From Crossiella sp. CA-258035 (GTDB lineage: Bacteria; Actinomycetota; Actinomycetes; Mycobacteriales; Pseudonocardiaceae): a DNA stretch of 64,000 nucleotides. Under the pieces are notes generated by a model, which had not been told where the DNA came from, made no database searches, and saw only the letters and a list, made by a program, of their open reading frames with translations. Positions 57,796 through 64,000 of this stretch are shown here, piece after piece. A program made the position numbers and the translations under genes. Position 1 is the stretch's first letter. Each line of letters opens with the position of its first letter. The stretch spans positions 3,442,001 through 3,506,000 of the forward strand of contig NZ_CP116413.1 of assembly GCF_030064675.1 (NCBI RefSeq). Direction: 5' to 3'.

Positions 57796-59273
57796 GCCAG
57801 CTTTCCTCCGTAGCTGGGGAAGGCTTCGGTGTACTGCTCGTCGGTGAGGCCGTCGGGGAAGGGCAGTGCGGAGATCAGGGGAGTGCCCCAGCCGCGCAGG
57901 GTGTGCACGGAGGAGAGGGTGTGCAGGGCGAGGGTGGGGTCGCGGAGCAGTTTGCCGGCGAAGACCTCCACGGCGATCTGGTTGTGTGACTGACCGATGA
58001 CGAAGCGGGTCATGGCTTCGCGGGCAGCCCTGGTGCCCCAGCTGTAGCGCGCGGAGAGCATCGGGTCGCGGTTGAGCAGCGCGATGGTGTAGGTCAGCAA
58101 GTTGGCGAAGGTGGTGATGTCGGTGATGGTGGAGGCTCGGTCGGCTGGGTTGATCTGTCCGCAAACGATGCGCTTGTCCAGTACCGAGATTCCGGTGTGG
58201 ACGGCGTCCTGGATCAGGGCGTTGGTGCCGAGTTCGCGGACGCTGACGACGTGCCAGCGGTCGAGCCATTTTCCGGCCCAGGCGACGCTGGGCCGGTTGG
58301 TGGTCACCGCGATCAGGGCCTCGGGGTGGATCGGGACGTCGACGGTGCCGCCTTCGACGGGGTAGACCGCGCGGAACCTGGTGGCCGAGGGGTTGAGCAG
58401 TGGTTCGAGTTCGTCGAGGACGTCCAGGCGATCTTCCCAGCGGTGCAGGTCCTCCAGCACGATCACGCAGGGGTGTTGCACGGCTTGGACGAACAGGCTG
58501 TGTTCCAGTCTGGTGGCGCCGTTGTGGAGGCCGATGGTGAACGGTTTGGCTTGGTCGGGGCTGGTGATGGGCAGGTGTGGCACCTTGCGGTCGGCGGCGA
58601 TCTTGGCCAGGCTGGCGGACTTGCCGGTTCCGGGTGGTCCGGCGAGCAGGAACACCGTCCTGCCGATCCAGCTGAGGTTGGTGATCTGCTGGCAGGCCGC
58701 TTCGTTGACGACCGCGCCGCGCAGGCTGCCGGGATCGGGTACCAGTGCGGCGAGTTCTGGGGTGGCTGGTGGGGTGGTGGCCGGTTCGAAGGGCAGTGCG
58801 AGTGGGGTCAGTGCGGATTTGGCTGGTTCCCAGCTTCGGGTGTTGCTGGTGAAGATGAAGGTTTCGCCGATGTCGCTGCCGGGCACGTCGGTGTCCGGTA
58901 CGAGTTCGGTGTCGTTGAGGTTGAGTGCGGCCATGACCAGGGCGCCTGCCTTGCCGGGCAGGGTGGTTGCGGCTTCGATGAGTGACCAGTGGTGCCGGCA
59001 CGGTTGGGTGTCGCATTGGCCGCAGGCCCGGTCTGGTCCGGTGGGTTGGGGGATGGAGATGAGCCTGACGATGTGCACGGCGCCCTTTGCGGGTTCGGAG
59101 AGTTCGATGCGCACCTTGGTGAGTTGCCGGGTGATGTGGTCCTGGATGAAGGCGGCGTTGAGGGTGACCACGGTGCTCGCCTCGCCGGTCAGCAGTACGG
59201 CGTGGGCGCCGTCGAGGTTGGCCCAGAGGGCCTGGGCGTCCTGACGGCGTTTGCTCATTGTCGTTCCGGCCAT
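57792..59273 (-). CDS. MoxR/CobS-like AAA+ ATPase with N-terminal Cys/His cluster
   Basis: 493 residues. The N-terminal ~200 residues are not ATPase: they carry C84-x2-C87-x4-C92-x-H94 (ACGQCDTQPCRHHW), close to a SWIM-type zinc finger. The AAA+ domain follows with Walker A GPPGTGKS at 212-219, Walker B VIVLEDLHRW near 270, and sensor-1-like ALIAVTTNRPS. The C-terminus ends in a helical lid. ATG 59273 follows GGGAAAAACC. It is the first gene of a coupled pair with the VWA protein. MoxR-VWA operons often include a separate SWIM protein; here the finger appears fused to the ATPase. Substrate unknown. Confidence 0.85.
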   Translation of the reverse strand: MAGTTMSKRRQDAQALWANLDGAHAVLLTGEASTVVTLNAAFIQDHITRQLTKVRIELSEPAKGAVHIVRLISIPQPTGPDRACGQCDTQPCRHHWSLIEAATTLPGKAGALVMAALNLNDTELVPDTDVPGSDIGETFIFTSNTRSWEPAKSALTPLALPFEPATTPPATPELAALVPDPGSLRGAVVNEAACQQITNLSWIGRTVFLLAGPPGTGKSASLAKIAADRKVPHLPITSPDQAKPFTIGLHNGATRLEHSLFVQAVQHPCVIVLEDLHRWEDRLDVLDELEPLLNPSATRFRAVYPVEGGTVDVPIHPEALIAVTTNRPSVAWAGKWLDRWHVVSVRELGTNALIQDAVHTGISVLDKRIVCGQINPADRASTITDITTFANLLTYTIALLNRDPMLSARYSWGTRAAREAMTRFVIGQSHNQIAVEVFAGKLLRDPTLALHTLSSVHTLRGWGTPLISALPFPDGLTDEQYTEAFPSYGGKLA

Positions 59274-59280
59274 GGTTTTT

Positions 59281-59297
59281 CCCTGGCGCGCCAGAGG
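59281..59297. promoter_or_regulatory. Palindromic operator before the AAA+/VWA pair
   Basis: CCCTGGCGCGCCAGAGG; the core CTGGCGCGCCAG (59283-59294) is identical to that in front of the Crp/Fnr gene. Extra half sites GCCAGGG (59310-59316) and CCCCTGGC (59352-59359) lie further into the same divergent gap. Confidence 0.75.
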
Positions 59298-59495
59298 CCC
59301 GGGTGGGTCGCCAGGGAGTTGTCACCACCTTTGTCGCAGGTTGGTGGGCGCCCCCTGGCGTGGGGCGTGGTGATCGGGTTGCGCTGTGGAGCTGTCAAGG
59401 TGCGTGTCTGCGGGAGGTCCGCGGACGCGTTGGGAGCTAACGCGGTCGGGCCGCTGTGGCCGCGTTGTGCTGTGGGCGCCCGACTGTGCAGGGGT

Positions 59496-60098
59496 ATGAG
59501 GCTGCGACGAGGGTCCGGGCGGGATCCGCATCAGGAGTTGCTCGACTACATCGACCGGATGGAACCCGGTTGGCAGGAGCGGGTCGGCGCGGTGCTGCAG
59601 GCGACCCTGCCGGGTGAGCGGGTGTGCGGTTATTGGCTGCGCACGGCCACGGTGGAGGACGCCGAGGCGGGGAAGGCGGGCACCTTGGATCTGGTGGTGG
59701 CCAGCGTGAGCGTGTTGGCGCACTTGCAGTTTCTGGCCCTGCCCAGTCCTCGGGGGTGGCGGCTGGTGACCCGGACTCAGGTGTGGCCGTTGGCCCGGGT
59801 GCGTTCGGTGGCCACGGAGACCTTGTCTGCCGGGGCAGGGGGGCAGGAGGGGTTGCTGGTGCAGATCTGGCCGCCGGAGGCTGAGTGGGAGGTGGAGCTG
59901 AATCCGGCGGGGGAGTCGCCGGTGGATGGGTCGCAGGCTGGGCGGATGTTGGGCGCGGTGCGGGGATCGGTGTTGCGGATCGTGGTGGAGCCGGTGGAGG
60001 AGGAGGTCGCGATCGCGCGGCGGGATCGTCAGCGTGCCGAACGTGGCTTGTTGGTGACCTTGGCCAAGGCGATCCACAGTGGACTGTCGGGCGAGTAG
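59496..60098 (+). CDS. Unknown protein divergent from the AAA+ ATPase gene
   Basis: 200 residues from ATG 59496 (MRLRRGSGRDPHQELLDYID), preceded by AGGGG. Mixed alpha/beta with a Trp-rich beta core: GERVCGYWLRTATVEDAEAG, LQFLALPSPRGWRLVTRTQV, LLVQIWPPEAEWEVELNP. The end is a basic helix (IARRDRQRAERGLLVTLAKA). There are no membrane segments or signal peptide, so it is probably cytoplasmic. The frame is open far upstream, but only as a shadow of the ATPase gene. It shares the divergent gap holding CTGGC sites and is probably in the same regulon. Family not recognised. Confidence 0.65.
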   Translation: MRLRRGSGRDPHQELLDYIDRMEPGWQERVGAVLQATLPGERVCGYWLRTATVEDAEAGKAGTLDLVVASVSVLAHLQFLALPSPRGWRLVTRTQVWPLARVRSVATETLSAGAGGQEGLLVQIWPPEAEWEVELNPAGESPVDGSQAGRMLGAVRGSVLRIVVEPVEEEVAIARRDRQRAERGLLVTLAKAIHSGLSGE

Positions 60099-60161
60099 GG
60101 CGGGGCTCGTCGCCTGCGTGTGGACGGGCGGCAGGCGACGAGCGCCGTGGTGCGGGTGGGG

Positions 60162-61799
60162 TCATCGGGCCAGGGACTGGCCGTTCGTGTTCGGTGTCAG
60201 CCGAGGGGGCGTCCAGTTCTTGAGTGCCGGGTCCAGGGGTACCCATCGGTCCTGGCTGGGTTCCAGGGTCCCGTCGGGGCGGAGTACGGCTGGTGGGGCG
60301 AGCACGTAGGGCGGTGTGGTCCACACGTGTTCCCGGGGTGTGGGGTGTGCTGCCACGGTGGCGGGCGGTGAGGTCTCGGCGAGGTGGAAGGTGCCGTTGT
60401 GGAAGCGCAGCGGGAACTCCGCGCTGGCCACTGATCGGCCGGAGACGCGCAGCACCGCTTCCTCGGGTGGGTTGGCCCGCCCGTCGGGGTCGCGGGCGAG
60501 CATGAGGTAGACCGTGGCGGTCTCGAAGGTCGAGCGGGCCCCGTTGATCTCAGTCGGTGAGGGTGGGTCCAGCGGGGGCCGGTGGATCTTGCCGGTGCGC
60601 TGGTCCACGGTGATCTTGGATGGTGGTTCGCGGCGGGCGTTGACCTGTTCGCAGACCACGACGTTGCAGTGCAGTCCGGCCAGTTCGCCGAAGCGGTGGG
60701 CGTCCAGGCCGACCCAGCCGGGGTTGAAGATCCGCATGGAGGTGTCCAGGCCGCGGACGAGCTCCTCGCAGGTGGCGAAGTCGTTGGCGGCGGCCAGCAT
60801 TGAGGTCAGGTAGTCGATGACGATCCCGGCGAACCAGCAGTCGGCCACCGCGAGGTGGTGGCGGTGGGCCCAGTGCAGGTTGGCTGCGGCGAAGGTGCGC
60901 AGCTCGTTCTTCATCGCGCGCAGCCGGGCGGGCGGATCGCCGCCGACGCGGGCGAAGAACTCCTTGCCGAACAGCAGCAGCCTCGGCCGTCCGTGCGGTG
61001 TGGGTTGCCGCAGCGGGCTGTCCGGCTGCTGGTAGTCCTGGAGCATGGCCAGCAGTTCGGCGCGGGTCAGCTCGGTGCAGAACACCAGTTGTTGGGCTTC
61101 CGGGCGGGTGTGGGCGGCGGAGGCGCAGATCCGGCTGATCCACCACCCGGCCAGTCTGGTCTTGCCGACCTTGGTCTTGGCGCCCAGCAGCACGAGCTCA
61201 TCGCGCCAGTCGGCGCGGTGGTGCAGCAGGGCGTCCAGCCGCGGGTGCACGGCCAGGCCGGAGCCGGTGGAGAGTTCGGCCAGCTCGGCGGTGAGCACCT
61301 CCGGGGTGTGCTCGGTGTAGGGGTTGATGTTGTCCACGGGGTCGTCGCCGGTGCTCATCAGTTCGCCGAGCTTGACGACCTGCTCTCCGGCTTGGTCGTG
61401 CTCGCCGTTGCGGTAGGCGTGGCGGGCGGTGGCGAAGGTCGCCTCGATCTGGCGTTCGCGCCAGCGGGCGTGGATCGCGCGGGCCAGCAGCGCCACTTCC
61501 TCAGCGACGGTGGGCAGCAGCGGGTGCAGCTGGTTGGCTTCCCGGTCCCACCAGGCCAGGGCACGGTCCAGGGCCGGGTGCAGGTCGGTCTCGACGGTGT
61601 AGCGGATCCCGAGTCCGGTCAGCTGCGGTCGGGTGTCGCGGATGGCGCGGAGCTGGTCGAAGAGGGCACCGAGCTCGAGGTCGATGAACTCCTCGGCGCC
61701 GGTGGAGATCACCGTGGTGTGTCCTTCGGCGAGGGCGGGTTCGCGGACCAGGCAGGCCACCAGAGCCAGTTCGTCCTGCTGTCCGGTGCAATCGGGCAC
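60162..61799 (-). CDS. DnaB/RecA-like replicative-helicase-type ATPase
   Basis: 545 residues. An N-terminal helical part (DELALVACLVREPALAEG) looks like the DnaB N-domain. The RecA-fold domain has a P-loop VLLGAKTKVGKTRL (Walker A around 206-214), a second segment QQLVFCTELTRAELLAMLQ, a Walker-B-like FAGIVIDYLTSMLAA, and CNVVVCEQVNARREP matching the DnaB motif after Walker B. GTG 61799 is preferred because GGAGG lies six bases upstream; the frame runs open to 62573 as shadow. No primase, initiator or integrase gene adjoins it here. It may be an element-encoded helicase or a RadA/DnaB-type motor used in defence. Confidence 0.72.
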   Translation of the reverse strand: MPDCTGQQDELALVACLVREPALAEGHTTVISTGAEEFIDLELGALFDQLRAIRDTRPQLTGLGIRYTVETDLHPALDRALAWWDREANQLHPLLPTVAEEVALLARAIHARWRERQIEATFATARHAYRNGEHDQAGEQVVKLGELMSTGDDPVDNINPYTEHTPEVLTAELAELSTGSGLAVHPRLDALLHHRADWRDELVLLGAKTKVGKTRLAGWWISRICASAAHTRPEAQQLVFCTELTRAELLAMLQDYQQPDSPLRQPTPHGRPRLLLFGKEFFARVGGDPPARLRAMKNELRTFAAANLHWAHRHHLAVADCWFAGIVIDYLTSMLAAANDFATCEELVRGLDTSMRIFNPGWVGLDAHRFGELAGLHCNVVVCEQVNARREPPSKITVDQRTGKIHRPPLDPPSPTEINGARSTFETATVYLMLARDPDGRANPPEEAVLRVSGRSVASAEFPLRFHNGTFHLAETSPPATVAAHPTPREHVWTTPPYVLAPPAVLRPDGTLEPSQDRWVPLDPALKNWTPPRLTPNTNGQSLAR

Positions 61800-61854
61800 C
61801 TCGTACCTCCGAGGGTGTGGCGGTAGGCGAGCGGTTGCTCGTGCCCGGCTCGAT

Positions 61855-61903
61855 GTAACGCGCGAGCACCGCGGTGGCCGCCGCCGTGGCCGCGCCGCGT
61901 TAC
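61855..61903. promoter_or_regulatory. Inverted repeat in the divergent gap before the DnaB-like gene
   Basis: GTAACGCG (61855-61862) and CGCGTTAC (61896-61903) are perfect 8-base inverted arms 33 bases apart, between the leftward DnaB-like gene and the rightward gene at 62004. Possible paired operator half sites. Confidence 0.4.
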
Positions 61904-62003
61904 CTGCGGTTGGTCCGAACAGGGACGCCCGGTGGCCACTGGCGCCGGGGTTGTTCTGGCGCTGCGCACCGGCTCGTCCCCGAGTTGAGAGGAGGTCACG
62001 GCG

Positions 62004-62615
62004 ATGGTGGGTAATCTTGCTTCCTGGGCGCACCCGGGAACGATCATCGGCGTCGAACCGCGAGCCGACGGCAAATCGCACGGCAACCACTGGCTGGCCG
62101 ACGACGGTGCCGACACCCCCTGGCATTGGGTCGGCTGCAATCCGGTGCACGGCACCTACCACCACGGCGCGCACTGGGCGCTGCCAGTGGCGGAGCTGCC
62201 CGCAGCGGAGGTGGTGAACAGCCGCTACCACGCGTTCTTCCTGCTGTGGGGCAGGCCGGAGCTGCGGGCCGGCGAACCCTTGACCGACAGCGACATCGCC
62301 ACAGTGGAGGCTGCGCTGGAGGTCATGGCCCAGCGGGCGCTGGTGCGGCTGGACCCCAAGGATGAGCTGCGGGTGCCGGTGCTGGATGTGTTGTTCCGGG
62401 CACAGGCCGATGGGGTGTGCTCGTGGGTGAGCGCCCGCGACGGCGATCTCGGGCACGAGCCGGTGCGCCAGCCCGCGGCGCTTGCCGGTGTGCGGCAGCG
62501 GCTGGCTGACCCGCGGGTGCTGGCGCGCTGGGCGCATCGGGACGGGATCGCCTGGGGCCGTCCGGCCCTGCACCTGCCCGTACCTGCCTGGCTGGTTACC
62601 GCTGGGAGGCCGTGA
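62004..62615 (+). CDS. Unknown protein upstream of the window-end gene
   Basis: 203 residues, soluble. ATG 62004 follows GAGAGGAGG. It opens with SWAHPGTIIGVEPRADGKSH, then HWLADDGADTPWHWVGCN and VHGTYHHGAHWALPVAELP: many His and Trp in the first 70 residues. The second half is helical, with ATVEAALEVMAQRALVRLD. The His/Trp-rich start could bind metal or nucleic acid, but I recognise no family. The next gene's ATG overlaps its stop by one base (TGATG), so the two are coupled. It diverges from the DnaB-like gene. Confidence 0.7.
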   Translation: MVGNLASWAHPGTIIGVEPRADGKSHGNHWLADDGADTPWHWVGCNPVHGTYHHGAHWALPVAELPAAEVVNSRYHAFFLLWGRPELRAGEPLTDSDIATVEAALEVMAQRALVRLDPKDELRVPVLDVLFRAQADGVCSWVSARDGDLGHEPVRQPAALAGVRQRLADPRVLARWAHRDGIAWGRPALHLPVPAWLVTAGRP

Positions 62616-64000
62616 TGGGTGCGGTGTCTGTTGTGGACAGTCCAGAGCTGGACCTGTTCGGCGATCCGGTCGAGCAGGCCCAGGAGCTGCTGTACTACCT
62701 GGACGGCGCTCTGGTGCCGCTGCGGGTGCGCCGTGATGATCTGCTGCGCTGCCTCAGCGACGACCTGGAGCAGCTGGAGCGCCTGGAAGTGGCGATGGCG
62801 GTCACGGCCAGGCAGTTGCGGCCATCCACCGCGCTACCCGGATCGGCTGACGGGCCGCGGCGGCGAGCGGTGAACCAGGTGCTGGAGAACCTGGCCGCCA
62901 CCACCGCGGTGTTGTTCCGCCTGCACACCCTGGTGCACACCCAGCGCGGCAACACCGCGGTGCTGGCCGCCGCGGCGGCGGCGCACCAGGTGCTGCACGG
63001 TCGCCTCGGCTGCGACCGGACGGATCCGCTGGCCTTCACCGGGCCGCCGCTGGGGCTGCCCGCGCGGTTGCCGCTGCTGTTCGCCGCGTTGACCACGCTG
63101 CGGGAGTCCGCGGCCAACCTCGCGGCCGGTCGCGGCCACGGCGGGACCGCCCAGGAGGTGTTCGAGCAGGATCTCCGGCGGCTGCGGCGCTGGGCTGAGC
63201 ACGACCCGCAGTTGCGGGCACCGGACCAGCTGGAGCCGGTGCCGGGCGCTCCTGACCGGCTCCACCAGGTCCGGTGGGCGCCGCGGCCTGCCACACCCCG
63301 GCTGAGCGAGCACGTGGAGGAGGTCTGCGACTACGAGACGTTGAGCGCCGAGCAGCTGACCCTGATTCACCGCATGCTCCGCACCGGCCAGGGACCTGTG
63401 CACACCGCGGGCGTGGCCAGCACCCATCGGCGGCGCCTGGAGGGACGGGATGCGGTGATCTCGGCCGCCCGGTTCGGCATCTGGGTCCAGCAGAGCTTAC
63501 TCGCCGGCCGCGTGGACACCTGGATCAGCGAGGCACTCGGGCTGGCGGAGTCCGAGGCGAGGGATCCGAAACGGGTGCAGGAGCAGATCCGCCGCCAGGT
63601 CGTGGCCGGTGGCGAGCTGCGCAAGCTGAGCAGCTCGGCGCGGGCGAGGGCACTGCGCATCGACTCCGCCTGGCTGGATCCGGGCTTCAGCGGTGTGCCG
63701 CCGGATGCGGTCCGGCTCTTCGCCGCCCTCTACAGCCCGGTGGTGGGCGGCTGGTACCAGATCGTCCGCGGTGACGTGCACGACTTACTCGGTCTGACCC
63801 CGATGCGGCAGGTGCACTACGCGGCCCTGATCGGGCACCTCGCCGACGGCGGCACGCTGTCGGATTTCGCCAGCCTGCAGGGAAGGCGGTACCGGGACGT
63901 GCTGTTGGCCTGGCAGGAGATGGTCGACTACGCCGGGGAGCTCAACCAGCTCGCCGAACTGACCGCGACCGCGATCGGCGGCCTGCCTCGCCGCCTGGTC
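62615..64000 (+). CDS. Large unknown protein, truncated by window end
   Basis: At least 462 residues, open to the edge. It starts GAVSVVDSPELDLFGDPVEQ. The protein is almost all helical and rich in Leu, Arg and Glu (DDLLRCLSDDLEQLERLEVA; VEEVCDYETLSAEQLTLIHR), with no signal peptide or membrane helix. Two regions look like repeated helical bundles (residues ~30-190 and ~220-460). A small insertion motif DPKRVQEQIRRQVVAGGEL lies near residue 310. The ATG overlaps the stop of the preceding gene. No family recognised; possibly a scaffold or nucleic-acid-binding partner of the neighbouring ATPases. Confidence 0.7.
   Translation, partial: MGAVSVVDSPELDLFGDPVEQAQELLYYLDGALVPLRVRRDDLLRCLSDDLEQLERLEVAMAVTARQLRPSTALPGSADGPRRRAVNQVLENLAATTAVLFRLHTLVHTQRGNTAVLAAAAAAHQVLHGRLGCDRTDPLAFTGPPLGLPARLPLLFAALTTLRESAANLAAGRGHGGTAQEVFEQDLRRLRRWAEHDPQLRAPDQLEPVPGAPDRLHQVRWAPRPATPRLSEHVEEVCDYETLSAEQLTLIHRMLRTGQGPVHTAGVASTHRRRLEGRDAVISAARFGIWVQQSLLAGRVDTWISEALGLAESEARDPKRVQEQIRRQVVAGGELRKLSSSARARALRIDSAWLDPGFSGVPPDAVRLFAALYSPVVGGWYQIVRGDVHDLLGLTPMRQVHYAALIGHLADGGTLSDFASLQGRRYRDVLLAWQEMVDYAGELNQLAELTATAIGGLPRRLV

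Noticed and set aside
55879-59328. One 1149-codon minus-strand frame suggesting a giant fusion protein
   Set aside because: Its first ~510 codons are Arg/His-rich nonsense lying over the AAA+ gene in another frame. The real VWA gene starts at ATG 57795 with an ATGA overlap.
1-64000. rRNA, tRNA or riboswitch genes
   Set aside because: Reading the intergenic gaps on both strands, I found no tRNA cloverleaf with a CCA-side stem, no rRNA segments and no known riboswitch cores. A covariance-model search would be needed to exclude small RNAs.

Overview
The window comes from a high-GC actinomycete chromosome. Third codon positions are almost all G or C, GTG starts are common, many gene pairs are joined by 4-base GTGA overlaps, and exported proteins carry Tat or lipoprotein signals. 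Gene content (branched-chain keto acid dehydrogenase with PaaN, homoprotocatechuate catabolism, GPP34 and MpaB-type proteins, SigE-type sigma factors) fits a soil filamentous actinomycete. Pseudonocardiaceae or relatives is my guess, but it is not proven. I saw no rRNA, tRNA, CRISPR array or complete insertion sequence.

The first 25 kb is mostly catabolic. A truncated subtilisin-like protease opens the window. An Lrp/AsnC regulator then diverges from a branched-chain 2-oxoacid dehydrogenase operon (E1a, E1b, E2) followed by a PaaN-like aldehyde dehydrogenase. A mixed stretch follows: MFS exporter, small exported proteins, a frameshifted pentapeptide-repeat gene, GPP34 and MpaB-like proteins, a MarR/VOC divergent pair, a FadR-type regulator with a Tat-exported beta-helix protein, GNAT, and an alpha/beta hydrolase. 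From 16.9 to 23.1 kb lies a homoprotocatechuate module (hpaE-hpaD-hpaG), a divergent aldehyde dehydrogenase, an acetoacetate-decarboxylase-family gene and a deleted carboxylesterase. The two divergent promoters here share one 16-bp palindrome, present in opposite orientations. A SigE-family sigma factor with a membrane partner and another GNAT protein complete this part.

From 25.1 to 45 kb is an L-arabinose/arabinan utilisation island. A YtfQRT-YjfF-like ABC transporter, with a TerC gene coupled at its 3' end, is transcribed leftward. Three exported glycosidases (GH43-like, GH51, GH43) and a LacI regulator are transcribed rightward, followed by araB-araD-araA and a second ABC transporter of the ChvE-GguA-GguB type. 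Four related LacI-type palindromes mark the promoters. Extracellular enzymes would release arabinose, the two importers would take up sugars, and AraBAD would convert L-arabinose to D-xylulose 5-phosphate. A 187-bp repeat block with long inverted ends separates lacI from araB.

From 45 to 54.4 kb is accessory DNA. It holds small membrane proteins, a membrane M48 peptidase coupled to a small unknown protein, a degraded reading frame, a pair of duplicated exported proteins, a Thr/Pro-rich exported protein, and a long Gly-rich exported protein that alternates RTX-like and PGRS-like segments. It ends with what looks like the wreck of a phenazine locus (phzE C-terminal pseudogene and a phzG-like stub).

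From 54.9 kb to the end is the least familiar part. It contains a Crp/Fnr regulator, a leftward pair made of an AAA+ MoxR-like ATPase with a Cys/His cluster and a VWA protein with an N-terminal HEXXH motif, a DnaB/RecA-like ATPase, and three unknown proteins, one running off the window. The same 12-bp palindrome sits before the regulator and before the ATPase/VWA pair, so these genes probably form one regulated unit. This is my best candidate for an undescribed system.
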